From: Armatimonadota bacterium
GTDB lineage: Bacteria > Armatimonadota > Hebobacteria > CAIYQO01
Direction: 5' to 3'
Length of the DNA stretch: 33,201 nt
Assembly (NCBI GenBank): GCA_029553475.1
Contig: JAKPKV010000137.1
Coordinates: forward strand, 133,976-167,176
Of the stretch, positions 1 through 8,106 are shown piece after piece (positions within the stretch are counted from its first letter, which is position 1; every line of letters starts with the position of its first letter). Made by a program: the position numbers and the translations under genes. The notes beneath the pieces are model-generated. The model had not been told where the DNA came from and ran no database searches. It was given only the letters and a program-made list of their open reading frames with translations.

Positions 1-1270
1 CCAGGTTCGTGCCGCTGGCGATGATGCGCAGCGCCACCGGCTCGCCGGGCGTGATCGCCAGCGGGCGCTCGACCATGAAGGGCTGGTCGCCGGGGCGCGG
101 CCAGCGGTCAATCACCAGGCGGCCGGCGCCCGGCTCCAGCCGCACCGGATAATAGCGGTCGCCGGCGTCGTCGGCGCGCAGCACCAGGCCGGCGGCACCG
201 GTGCCCGGCTCGACGGTGACCGTCGCCTCGATGAGGCACTCCTCCGGCATAGCGCCGAGGGCGAGCAGGCTGTGACGGCCCACCGCATCGGCGGCGAGGC
301 CGTGCCACGCGCCGAGTATCGGCTGCGGCGTCAGCGGATGCGCGATCGTGAACGCCTCGCGCACGGTCGCCGGCGGGCGCACGATGAGCGTGCCGTCGGG
401 CTGCTGGATGAGCGCGTGCGCCACCAGCTCGCCCCCCCATTCCCAGCCACCGTCGTCCTGTTCGCCGCCGCGGGTGGGCAGCCAGCCGAAGACGAAGCGG
501 CGCGGGCCGTCGCCGGCGGTCTTCGCCGCGTAGTACGCGCGGCCGTCGAAGGTGTCGTTGGCGGGCGCCCGCCACGGGCCGGCCAGCGAACGGCTCATGC
601 GATAGTGGGTCACGCAGCGCTCGCTGAAGGTCGAGTAGACCAGATACCACCAGTCGCCGATGCGGAAGAGGTCGGGGCACTCGTGGGTGTAATACGCATC
701 CGGCGCCCAGAAGGGCTCGCGCACCGTCCAGCTTCGCAGGTCCGGGCTGGCGGCCAGCGCCACGCAGCCCCGGTTGCGGCTCGGCCCGGTCGTCTTCCGC
801 GCCGCCAGCAACATCCAGTATTCACCCGCCTCATCGTTCCAGAAGACGAAGGGATCGCGCCAGTCATCCCGTTCGTAATCCGCCGGCGGCTCGAGCCAGA
901 AGTCGGCGTCTTTCGTCCACGTCCGCAGATCCGGACTCGTGGCGTGCATCACCCCCTCCATCGGGAAGCCCGCCGCCGTGCGGTGGTGATTATGCCCGGT
1001 GTAGAAGATATGGAAGCCCCCCTCCGCCGCGATGACGCTGCCGGTGAAGACGTACAGGTCGCGGTCGTCTCGCGCCCCCCGCGCCAGCGCCTCGCCCCAT
1101 TCCTCGAAGGTGACGAAATCCTCCGTCACGAGCTGGAACCACGGCGTCCCCTCGCCACGCCCCTCGCGGTCGCGATAATCCTTCAGGTAAAATAGATGGT
1201 ACTTCCCGTCGTGGTAGAATGGGATAACATCGGCGGCGACGCCGTCGGTGGGGCGATAGAAGATGGGCAT
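1..1270 (-). CDS. Glycoside hydrolase family 32-like protein (beta-fructosidase type), 3' end outside window
   Basis: The frame stays open for 423 codons from ATG at 1270 to the window edge. It shows the three acidic blocks of the GH32/GH68 five-bladed propeller: D14 in ADVIPFYHDGKYHLFYL (nucleophile block), D139 in WRDPFVF (RDP transition-state stabiliser) and E197 in HECPDLF (acid/base). The classical WMNDPNG form of the first block is not kept. Residues from about 330 look like the beta-sandwich that follows the propeller in this family. GH32 enzymes hydrolyse fructosides such as sucrose, levan or inulin, but the substrate cannot be read here. No signal peptide is seen, so a cytoplasmic enzyme is likely. 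The start is supported by GGAGG about 6 nt upstream. That GGAGG can pair with CCTCC just before it (1276-1288). Confidence 0.85.
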   Translation of the reverse strand, partial: MPIFYRPTDGVAADVIPFYHDGKYHLFYLKDYRDREGRGEGTPWFQLVTEDFVTFEEWGEALARGARDDRDLYVFTGSVIAAEGGFHIFYTGHNHHRTAAGFPMEGVMHATSPDLRTWTKDADFWLEPPADYERDDWRDPFVFWNDEAGEYWMLLAARKTTGPSRNRGCVALAASPDLRSWTVREPFWAPDAYYTHECPDLFRIGDWWYLVYSTFSERCVTHYRMSRSLAGPWRAPANDTFDGRAYYAAKTAGDGPRRFVFGWLPTRGGEQDDGGWEWGGELVAHALIQQPDGTLIVRPPATVREAFTIAHPLTPQPILGAWHGLAADAVGRHSLLALGAMPEECLIEATVTVEPGTGAAGLVLRADDAGDRYYPVRLEPGAGRLVIDRWPRPGDQPFMVERPLAITPGEPVALRIIASGTNL

Positions 1271-1379
1271 GTGCGCCTCCGTGGGAGGAATCGAAAACTG
1301 ACAATTTAGTTGGTGCTGTCGGTATCCGGTCGGTCTGCCCGCTCCGGCCAGTCCGCGGGGGCGGACTTCGTTGCTCCAG

Positions 1380-1399
1380 CCCCGGATTGCAATCCGGGG
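1380..1399. repeat. Perfect 20-bp palindrome
   Basis: The two halves CCCCGGATTG and CAATCCGGGG are exact reverse complements. It abuts the larger inverted-repeat element that starts at 1404. It could form a cruciform or an RNA hairpin, or be part of a dispersed intergenic repeat. Only one copy is seen in the window. Confidence 0.8.
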
Positions 1400-1403
1400 G
1401 ACC

Positions 1404-1681
1404 GGGGCCGCGGAGTTGTACTCCGCATGCATTTCTACGCAGGTCTATCAGATAATTATAGCCGGTCGTCACGCTGTACCGTGTCCCGTCGCCGCGCCCT
1501 CGGTCGTCCGCGCCCGGAGTCTATCCCGATACCATCGGGACGGTGCGTGGTGCCGACAGTCATCCCTGGGTGTGACTCCCCCCACCCGTGGAGGGCACGG
1601 ATCGCACCGCACGGCACAGCGTGACGACCCACGACAGATACTCCATGCGCGGATGCGTGCGGAGTACAACTCCGCGGCCCC
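1404..1681. repeat. BIME/MITE-like element with 24-bp terminal inverted repeats
   Basis: Positions 1404-1427 and 1658-1681 are perfect 24-bp inverted repeats. Each contains a REP-like hairpin, GCGGAGT-TGT-ACTCCGC or its complement. An inner pair, 1464-1483 and 1610-1629, matches at 19 of 20 positions in inverted orientation. The central part holds the palindrome TCCCGATACCATCGGGA. No reading frame inside resembles a transposase. The arrangement is that of two head-to-head REP units (a BIME) or a non-autonomous miniature element. Function is unknown. Confidence 0.7.
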
Positions 1682-1731
1682 AACAGCCCTCATCGCGGAA
1701 ACAATGCGTCATAGCGCATGCATCGGGGCGC

Positions 1732-2811
1732 TCACCCGCCCCGATGGGCGGCCATCACCGGAATGTGCTCATCGAGGAGGAACTGGTGGCTGAAGAAGAC
1801 GCAGTTGCGCTGGCCGAGTGACTCGACGAGATCGAGCTGGCGGGCGAGGGCGGCGGCGTCATTGCGGACGGCCGCGTGGCCTTTGTCCGCGCCTTCCCAG
1901 TATTCCGCGGCGATGTAATCCAGGCCCAGCCCCACCCAGACGTGCTGGGCGGCGTCGGGGATGAGGCGCTGGCATTCGCGTGTCTGCAGCTCGATCAGCC
2001 GTGAGGAGTGGAAGTAACTCATCGGGCAGACGAAGTCCAGGTAGCCTTGCCGCAGCCATGCCGCCCAGTCGGCGCAGAGGTTGTCGCGCGCCGCGCAGAA
2101 CCCCCACCCGCCGTAGTAGGGAATCTCCTCCCGGTAGGGCGCGTAAAACGCCTGCGCATACGGCACGCGCGCGGCGGTGGAGAAGGGGATGCCGGGACGC
2201 AGGCGGCGGATGAGCGCGGCTTCCGCCGCGATCAATGCGGTCATGCGGTCGCGTTTCCACTGGCCCCACTCCGGCGCGCCGATGGGCGCGTGCGCGCGGC
2301 AATAGTCGCAATAGCACACGGGGATGAGCCGATACGTCTCCGTGCCGGCGTTGGCCGGATCATAGATCGTGCTGTTGTTGTAGACGTAGCCGTCTTCCAG
2401 CCCGATGCCGTCATAGGCGAAGTCGGTGAGGACGCGCTCCAGCTCGCCGAGGATGTAGGCGGCGGCGGCGGGGTTGGCCGGGCACAGCGATTCGGCGACG
2501 GAGCCGTCCTCGCGCACCTGGCGGCAGGCATACGCTTCCGCCGGCATCGCCGGGTAGGCGTTGATCTCGTCGAAGCAGGCATGCACCCGCAGCTCCTGGC
2601 GATGCGCCTCCGCGGTCAGGGCGCGCAGCCGCTCCTCATACCGCGCGGGCGACTGGACCTCGCCGCCGAAGACCGCGCCGTCCGCCGCGCGCCGCGAGAC
2701 ATAGGGGATGATGATATCCACGCGCGCGGCCCGCAGCCGATCCACAATCCGCGCGGGCTCCTGCCCCCAGATGGCATCCGGCCAGGTCCACATTGCCATG
2801 TGCTCAAACAT
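1732..2811 (-). CDS. Putative TIM-barrel glycoside hydrolase-like protein (GHL10/DUF187-like)
   Basis: The protein has 359 residues from MFEHMAMWTW. The frame is open 35 codons further upstream, but AAAGG sits about 9 nt before this ATG and the upstream residues are not protein-like. Alternating hydrophobic strands and helices fit a (beta/alpha)8 barrel: VDIIIPYVS, LRVHACFDEIN, YDGIGLEDGY, LDFVCPMSYF, VWVGLGLDY and CVFFSHQF. Acidic residues at strand ends (the LED of GIGLEDGY and the DE of CFDEIN) are candidate catalytic residues. A CYCDYC motif near the middle is notable and could bind metal. No signal peptide is seen. It neighbours the GH32-like gene on the same strand, which suggests carbohydrate use. 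The family is assigned by pattern only and the substrate is unknown. Confidence 0.65.
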   Translation of the reverse strand: MFEHMAMWTWPDAIWGQEPARIVDRLRAARVDIIIPYVSRRAADGAVFGGEVQSPARYEERLRALTAEAHRQELRVHACFDEINAYPAMPAEAYACRQVREDGSVAESLCPANPAAAAYILGELERVLTDFAYDGIGLEDGYVYNNSTIYDPANAGTETYRLIPVCYCDYCRAHAPIGAPEWGQWKRDRMTALIAAEAALIRRLRPGIPFSTAARVPYAQAFYAPYREEIPYYGGWGFCAARDNLCADWAAWLRQGYLDFVCPMSYFHSSRLIELQTRECQRLIPDAAQHVWVGLGLDYIAAEYWEGADKGHAAVRNDAAALARQLDLVESLGQRNCVFFSHQFLLDEHIPVMAAHRGG

Positions 2812-3203
2812 CGTCACGTACCTTTCAGCGACACCGCCTACGGCCGAGGTAGTGTCTGATTCACGGCAATGCGGAGAATCTCCTGCCCCGGCGAAAAAAA
2901 AGGGGAGGGCACGCATTCCTGCCTTCGCGGATGCCGGCGGGCGAGACGCCGCCGAGCCGCGCGGAGGGGCCGCGGATTGCTTCCGTGCAGACCCGTGCGC
3001 GGGGACGGTCTGTGCGGCTTTACCACGAAGTCAGGAAGAAAGGAAGACACGAAGGGGGGGCGGGAGAGGAATGTCGGTGACAGATCCCTCCCCTGGCGGG
3101 GGCCGGCGCTGTCATCGGAAAAATGGTGACCGTCACGCATGAGAACCACCGACATGCTCTGCTGTCGTCCTTTCAGGACTTCCCTTCTCATGGCGGACCC
3201 GAC

Positions 3204-3233
3204 CCACGGGTTCCGCTGTCGCTCCACCCGTGG
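3204..3233. repeat. Inverted repeat, CCACGGGT / ACCCGTGG
   Basis: Eight-base perfect arms (3204-3211 and 3226-3233) enclose a 14-nt loop. A related CCACCCGTGG string occurs at 1582-1591 in the other intergenic element, so this may be a member of a dispersed repeat family. Confidence 0.6.
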
Positions 3234-3261
3234 CTAGCATCTTCCGGCCCGTCGGGCCTGT

Positions 3262-3341
3262 GTCACCCCGTCACCCCGTCACCCCGTCACCTCTTCACCT
3301 CTTCACCCCCTCACCTCTTCATCCCCTCACCCCGTCATCCC
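3262..3341. repeat. Octanucleotide tandem repeat, ten units
   Basis: Exactly ten 8-bp units of the form NTCAYCYC follow one another, beginning GTCACCCC three times and then drifting (GTCACCTC, TTCACCTC, TTCACCCC, CTCACCTC, TTCATCCC, CTCACCCC, GTCATCCC). The period is not a multiple of three, so it is not a coding repeat. The first units are identical, which suggests slippage or recent expansion. It lies about 110 bp upstream of the membrane-protein start. Confidence 0.85.
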
Positions 3342-3454
3342 CCTGGCGGGCGCGACGGCTGCGCTCTTGTCAACATTTCCTCACCCGCGCGGCAGGGAGA
3401 TGCCCCGCGCGCGTGGAAGACAGGGAAAACACGGGCCGAACACAAGGATGCACG

Positions 3455-4708
3455 ATGGCTGGCATGACACCGTGGGTGCGGCAGTATACCCTGCGCGATC
3501 TATTGGACGACAGTTTCGATCTCTTCCGCGAGCGGGCGGCGACGCTGGCGCTGGCCGGGATGATCCCGGCGCTGCTGGTGGTGGCGTATGCCGCGGGCGT
3601 GCGCTACTTCCTGCTGCCGGGCAATCTGCTGCGCGAGTTCTCGCTCGAAGCCGTGGGCGAGATGCTCCAGAATTACGAGTTCCTCTTCTACCTCCTCGGC
3701 TACTCCCTCGTCAGTTGGCTCGCGCTCAGCTACACCTACATCGCGCAGCTGCGCATCGCGGCGGCGCAGGCGCTGGGGACAACGCTCACCCTCAACGACG
3801 CCTACACGCGCATGGGCAAGCCGTTCTGGAGCCTGGTGCTCTACGCCATCATTTTCTCCTTCTTCTCGTCGGTGCTCGCCAGCGCCGTCATGATCGTCGG
3901 GGTGATCATCATCGGCATCTGCACCGCGCTCGGTCTCCTGGCGGGCGCCGCCGGCGGGACCATCGGTTCAGCGACGGGCTTCGTCATCACCGCGCTGCTC
4001 ATGCTGGGCGCCTATACCATTGTCGGCGTATTTTTCCTCTACGCGACGGTGGCGGTGGCGGTGGACCACGAGGGGCCGTTTACCGCGCTGGGAAAAAGCT
4101 TCCGCTACGCGTCGGCGAATTTCAAGGCCTACTTCTGGAGCCTCTACGCCTACACGCACCTGCCCATCCTCTTCACGCCGCTCATCGCGTGGCTGGTGGG
4201 GCTCATTCTCGGACTGGGCCGCTTCGTGGCGCCCTCGCTGGGCTTCGAGCTGCTCTACTTCATCGGCACCACGCTGGGCGGCATCATCTTCTTCGCCATG
4301 CTCGCCAGCCTGCAGGCGCTGGTCTATATTGACAGCCGCTGCCGGATCGAAGGTTTTGACCTGGTGAATCTCGCCCGCCGGGTGGGACTGGGTGACGAAA
4401 TCGCGCAGGCGCTGACGCAGACGGTGAGCCGCCCGGCGGCAGCCGCCTACCCGAATTACGCCGCCGTGCCGGCCGCGCCCGCGAGCGTGCACGCCGCCCT
4501 ACCCGGTTTGACCGCCCCGGGGGCTACCGGCGGTTTCCCGGACTATTCCGCCCCGCCGCCGGCAGCGACCCAGGCCGCGCCCGCCGCGCCTGCTGACGCC
4601 GCTCCCCTCCCTGCCGCGCCGCAGCAGCCGCCCGACTCCGCCGCGCCCCCGGCGGGTGGCATGTCCCTCCCTCCACCTGACGAAGCGGAGGATGCGCATG
4701 CGCGGTAA
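3455..4708 (+). CDS. Polytopic membrane protein with Pro/Ala-rich C-terminal tail (GPDPase-membrane-domain-like)
   Basis: The protein has 417 residues from MAGMTPW. AAGGA lies 6 nt before this ATG, and the upstream open frame runs through the octanucleotide repeat, so it is excluded. The N-terminus (TLRDLLDDSFDLFRERAATLALAG) is amphipathic and is followed by about six hydrophobic segments up to residue 300. That pattern is typical of the glycerophosphodiester-phosphodiesterase membrane-domain-like proteins found at the head of DUF4129-DUF4350-MoxR clusters. The last 100 residues are Pro/Ala-rich and low in complexity, probably a cytoplasmic tail. Its end overlaps the next gene by 11 bp, so the two are probably co-translated. 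No enzymatic motif is visible and the role in the MoxR system is inferred only from context. Confidence 0.75.
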   Translation: MAGMTPWVRQYTLRDLLDDSFDLFRERAATLALAGMIPALLVVAYAAGVRYFLLPGNLLREFSLEAVGEMLQNYEFLFYLLGYSLVSWLALSYTYIAQLRIAAAQALGTTLTLNDAYTRMGKPFWSLVLYAIIFSFFSSVLASAVMIVGVIIIGICTALGLLAGAAGGTIGSATGFVITALLMLGAYTIVGVFFLYATVAVAVDHEGPFTALGKSFRYASANFKAYFWSLYAYTHLPILFTPLIAWLVGLILGLGRFVAPSLGFELLYFIGTTLGGIIFFAMLASLQALVYIDSRCRIEGFDLVNLARRVGLGDEIAQALTQTVSRPAAAAYPNYAAVPAAPASVHAALPGLTAPGATGGFPDYSAPPPAATQAAPAAPADAAPLPAAPQQPPDSAAPPAGGMSLPPPDEAEDAHAR

Positions 4709-5750
4709 GGCGGTCATCGGATTCAGCCTGTTCCTGCTGCTCCTCCCGCTGGCCGCCCATGCCGGCGATCCCGCGCTGGCGCGCAAGCTGGCGGAAGCCG
4801 ATCGCCTGCTGCAGCAGGCGGAGACGATGCCCGCCCACCGCGCGGCACTGGCGCGACAGGCTGCCGACCTGGTGCCGGAAGACGCCTGTCCGAGCGTGCG
4901 CGACGCCGCCGGGAAGGACGACCGGCCCTCACTGGCGCGCGCGCGCGGCGAGGTGCAGGCCCTGCGCCGCGCGGTCACGATGACGAGGCCGGCCGGCACG
5001 GCGACCGCCGATCCGGCGCAAGCGCTGGATTCCGTGCTGGGGCGCAACGAATTCCGCACGCTGCGGCGCTCGGAAATGCCGCCGCCGGTGAAGAACGCCT
5101 TTCAAAAATTCTTCGAGAGCATCGCGCGCGGCTGGGTCGCCTTCTGGCGGGGCGTGGGCAAGATGTTCAAGGCGTTCTTCGACTGGCTGGGCGGCCTCTT
5201 CCCGCCGGTGGACCTGCCCGACGCCCCGAAGGTGAATACCAGCTGGTGGGCGCAGCTGAGCACCGGCATGAAGACGCTGCTGTGGGTGGCGCTGGGCGTG
5301 GCGGTGCTCTTCCTGGCCGGTTTCCTCACCAGCCATCTCCTCGCCGCGCGCCGCCGCCGCCGCGCGATCGAACACACCGCGCCCGCCGATGGCCTGCCCA
5401 TCGCCAGCCGCAAGCAGGAGCCGACGTTCTGGGAGCGCTCGCTGATGCAGGCCGAGGAGCGCTGGGCGGCGGGCGACCAGCGCGAGGCGCTGCGCGCGCT
5501 CTCGCGCGCCTGCCTGGTGCTGCTCGACGCGCGCGGGATGCTGCGCTACGACGAGGCGCGGGCGAACGGCGAGGTGCTGCGCGAGCTGCGCCGGCAGGGC
5601 CGCGGCCCGGCGGTGCTGGAGACGCTGCGCCCGGTGGTGCGTGCCGTTGACCGGAGCTGGTACGGCTTCCTGCCCGTCTCCAATGACGAGTTCACCGCGG
5701 TGCTGGACCAGAGCCGGCGCTTCCGCGACGCGGTGGTGGGGGAGCCATGA
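4698..5750 (+). CDS. DUF4129 domain protein, membrane-anchored
   Basis: The 350-residue protein begins at the second of two near ATGs (4692 and 4698); GGAGG is 6 nt before 4698. A signal peptide (FSLFLLLLPLAAHA) is followed by a helical extracytoplasmic region. A second hydrophobic segment lies at about 191-211, with an Arg-rich stop (AARRRRRA) after it. The C-terminal cytoplasmic part (about 250-345) matches DUF4129: AEERWAAGDQREALRALSRA, then LRYDEARANGEVLREL and DRSWYGFLPVSNDEF. DUF4129 proteins regularly accompany MoxR ATPases and DUF4350 proteins. Their biochemical role is unknown. It overlaps the upstream gene and overlaps the downstream gene by 4 bp (ATGA), so it is part of one operon. 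Confidence 0.85.
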   Translation: MRGKAVIGFSLFLLLLPLAAHAGDPALARKLAEADRLLQQAETMPAHRAALARQAADLVPEDACPSVRDAAGKDDRPSLARARGEVQALRRAVTMTRPAGTATADPAQALDSVLGRNEFRTLRRSEMPPPVKNAFQKFFESIARGWVAFWRGVGKMFKAFFDWLGGLFPPVDLPDAPKVNTSWWAQLSTGMKTLLWVALGVAVLFLAGFLTSHLLAARRRRRAIEHTAPADGLPIASRKQEPTFWERSLMQAEERWAAGDQREALRALSRACLVLLDARGMLRYDEARANGEVLRELRRQGRGPAVLETLRPVVRAVDRSWYGFLPVSNDEFTAVLDQSRRFRDAVVGEP

Positions 5751-7051
5751 TGCGCAAACGGACGGAAATCCTGCTGCTGCTCGGCCTCATCGCCTTCTTC
5801 GTGCTCATCGTGGTGCTCACCCACCGCGAGGGGATTGACGTCACCCAGGCGCATGCCGCCATCGCCCAGCGCAGCAGCTACCGCACCATGCCGGAGGGCT
5901 ATAAGGCGCTCTACCTCACGCTGCTGGAGCTCGGCTACCCCGCGCGCCGACACACGCACGCCTTCAACATGCTGCCGGAGGACGGCGGGCTGCTCATCGT
6001 CGCCGACCCCTTCTTCCGCCGGCCGATGGCGCTGAAGGAAGGCGAGGAGCTCCTGGCGTGGCTGCGCAAGGGCAATACCGCGCTGGTGGCGCTGGAGTAC
6101 CATGCCGAGTTCCTCTACGGCATCCTCGGCACCACGGATACCGATGATCCCCGCGAGCAGCGCGCGCAATTGGATGCCCTCGACCGGGAGTGGTTCCGCG
6201 CGGTATCCATGCCGCCGATGCCGGTGTCGCTGCCAGCGCCCGTTCACCTCGGCAACCCGATGCGCTATGTCACCGCCGAACCCCTCGTCCCCTCCTTCCT
6301 CGCGGAGCGGGCGCCGAAGCTGGACACCTACGCGTACCGGCGCTTCGCGGAGCGGATACCGCTCACCGGCGAGCAGCTCGCAAAGATCGGCGGAGTGGTG
6401 CCGCTGTACCGCGATGCCGAGGGGGTGGCGGTGGCCTATTCCGCGGTGGGCGACGGAGGCATCGTCTGGTGCGCCAGCCCGTGGTCCTTCTCCAACGCCG
6501 GCATCGCCTCCGCCGACAATCTCAACTTCGTGCTGGCGCTGGCGAACCTGAAACCGGGAGCGCCGGTCATCTTCGACGAGTACCACCAGGGCTACGGCGC
6601 CCAGATGACGGTGTGGCACCTGCTGCCGAAAGTCTCCAGACTGGGCGTGGTGCAGGTGACGGTCGGACTGCTGCTGCTCTTCATCACGCTGGCCTGGCGC
6701 TTCGGCCCGGCGCAGCTCCCGGCGGAAGAGCGCTTTTCGCGCTCGCGGGCGGAGTATCTCACCGCCATGGCCTCGCTGCTGGAGCGCGCCCGCGCCACCC
6801 ACGTGGTGCGCGAGCGCTTGAGCGTGCACCTGCGGCGCGAGCTGTCCCGGCGGCTCGGCGTGCCGCCGCACGCCCCGCCGGAGCGCTTCCTCGCCGCCAA
6901 CGCCAGCCACGCGGTGGTGGACCAGGCGCTGCTGGAGCGCGTGCTGCGCCAGCTGCTCCATTTCGAAGGCCAGAAACGCCCCGACGCCGACGCCCTGCTG
7001 CGCCTGTCGGGGGAGATGCAGCGGATGCTGCGGACGAACGTGGGGGGATAG
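5747..7051 (+). CDS. DUF4350 domain protein
   Basis: The protein has 434 residues. The ATG at 5747 overlaps the preceding TGA; the next codon is also ATG, so the start is uncertain by one residue. An N-terminal anchor (about 8-25) precedes an extracytoplasmic domain of the ThuA/GATase-like type. That domain holds GLLIVADPF at 81-89 and the family signature IFDEYHQGYG at 275-284. A second transmembrane helix (about 299-318) leads to a basic cytoplasmic tail with helices resembling a small adaptor domain. DUF4350 proteins occur with MoxR and DUF4129. By analogy with other MoxR systems they are thought to support envelope or chaperone-like functions, but no activity can be read from the sequence. 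Confidence 0.85.
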   Translation: MMRKRTEILLLLGLIAFFVLIVVLTHREGIDVTQAHAAIAQRSSYRTMPEGYKALYLTLLELGYPARRHTHAFNMLPEDGGLLIVADPFFRRPMALKEGEELLAWLRKGNTALVALEYHAEFLYGILGTTDTDDPREQRAQLDALDREWFRAVSMPPMPVSLPAPVHLGNPMRYVTAEPLVPSFLAERAPKLDTYAYRRFAERIPLTGEQLAKIGGVVPLYRDAEGVAVAYSAVGDGGIVWCASPWSFSNAGIASADNLNFVLALANLKPGAPVIFDEYHQGYGAQMTVWHLLPKVSRLGVVQVTVGLLLLFITLAWRFGPAQLPAEERFSRSRAEYLTAMASLLERARATHVVRERLSVHLRRELSRRLGVPPHAPPERFLAANASHAVVDQALLERVLRQLLHFEGQKRPDADALLRLSGEMQRMLRTNVGG

Positions 7052-7102
7052 GGGCCGACGACAGAACCGGTCGGTGATATCGCGCACATCAAGGAGCACA
7101 TC

Positions 7103-8077
7103 ATGACAGAGTCAATGCCGCGGATGCGCGGCGCGGTGGAGCAGGTGGCGGAGGCGGTGAAGGCCGAGGTGGGCAAAGCGGTGAAGGGGCAGGAGGCGAT
7201 CATCGAGGGGATGCTCACCTGCCTGCTGGCGGACGGCCACGTGCTGCTGGAAGGGGTGCCGGGCACGGCCAAAACGCTGATGGCGCGCGCGCTGGCGCAG
7301 AGCTTGAGCCTCACCTTCCGCCGCGTGCAGTTCACCCCCGACCTGATGCCCTCGGACATCATCGGCACCACGGTGTATGACATGAAGTCGGCGGAGTTTT
7401 TCGTCAAACAGGGGCCGATCTTCACCGCCGTGCTGATGGCGGACGAGATCAACCGCACCCCGCCGAAGACGCAGGCGGCGCTGCTGCAGGCGATGGAGGA
7501 GCGGCGGGTGAGCATTGACGGCACGGACCACGCGCTGCCGGTGCCCTTCTTCGTCATCGCCACGCAGAACCCCATCGAATACGAGGGCACCTACCCGCTG
7601 CCGGAGGCGCAGCTGGACCGCTTCATGATGAAGCTGCGGGTGGATTACCCCACGCCGGACGAGGAAATCGCCATGCTGCGCCTGCACCAGCAGGGCTTTG
7701 ACCCGCACCAGCTCGTGGCCGCCGACATCACGCCGGTGATCTCGGCGGAGCTGCTGCACACCGCCATGGCGGAGGTGAAGCGCATCACCGTGGAGGACGG
7801 CGTGTTAAAATACCTGGTGGACGTGGTGCTCGCCACCCGCGCCGCGCACCCCGTCATCCTCGGCGGCAGCCCGCGCGCGGCGGTGGCGTTGCTGCGCTGC
7901 AGCCAGGCGTGGGCGGCGATGGACGGACGCACCTTCATCACCCCGGACGATGTCAAACTCCTCGCCCGCCCCATCCTCCGCCACCGCATCATCCTGCGCC
8001 CGGAGGCGGAGCTGGAGGGCCTCACTACCGACCAGCTCATCGAAAGCGTGATGGCGAGCGTGCCGGTGCCGCGGTGA
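7103..8077 (+). CDS. MoxR-family AAA+ ATPase
   Basis: The 324-residue length is typical of the family. Walker A is GVPGTAKT (51-58) and Walker B is LMADEIN (111-117). Sensor 1 lies in IATQNPIEYEGTYPLPEAQLDRF, whose arginine follows in the usual place. The C-terminal lid helical domain ends with the typical SVMASVPVP. MoxR proteins form hexamers and act as chaperone-like ATPases with von Willebrand or membrane partners. A strong AAGGAG lies 7 nt before the ATG. The preceding 51-bp gap has no obvious terminator, so the gene probably belongs to the operon of the DUF4129 and DUF4350 genes. The usual DUF58 partner is not next to it. Confidence 0.95.
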   Translation: MTESMPRMRGAVEQVAEAVKAEVGKAVKGQEAIIEGMLTCLLADGHVLLEGVPGTAKTLMARALAQSLSLTFRRVQFTPDLMPSDIIGTTVYDMKSAEFFVKQGPIFTAVLMADEINRTPPKTQAALLQAMEERRVSIDGTDHALPVPFFVIATQNPIEYEGTYPLPEAQLDRFMMKLRVDYPTPDEEIAMLRLHQQGFDPHQLVAADITPVISAELLHTAMAEVKRITVEDGVLKYLVDVVLATRAAHPVILGGSPRAAVALLRCSQAWAAMDGRTFITPDDVKLLARPILRHRIILRPEAELEGLTTDQLIESVMASVPVPR

Positions 8078-8106
8078 GCCTCCCGTATCGTGAGGTAGAT
8101 GGCGCC

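Larger units (their letters stand above)
1271..1731. other. 461-bp intergenic stretch with palindromes and a 278-bp inverted-repeat element
   Basis: I see no gene here. Short open frames on both strands are low in complexity and change with the repeats. The stretch holds a perfect 20-bp palindrome (1380-1399), paired inverted hairpins (1404-1681) and several smaller palindromes, for example around 1518-1536. Confidence 0.7.
2812..3454. other. 643-bp non-coding intergenic stretch
   Basis: I find no convincing gene. The stretch contains an A8 tract near 2894, a degenerate GAAGTCAGGAAGAAAGG-like purine segment near 3028-3062, an inverted repeat (3204-3233) and ten octanucleotide tandem units (3262-3341). 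It separates the divergent glycosidase gene (minus) from the MoxR cluster (plus), so promoters for both should lie here. I could not identify a clear -35/-10 pair. Confidence 0.6.

Noticed and set aside
2838-3227. 129-residue minus-strand open frame in the intergenic stretch
   Set aside because: It crosses the purine-rich repeat and the inverted repeat at 3204-3233, and has no recognisable domain or ribosome-binding site.
3262-3341. Possible CRISPR array
   Set aside because: Units are only 8 bp and contiguous, with no spacers and no cas genes nearby.
5546-7099. 517-residue minus-strand open frame
   Set aside because: It lies over the DUF4129 and DUF4350 genes on the other strand. Composition is typical of a high-GC antisense shadow.
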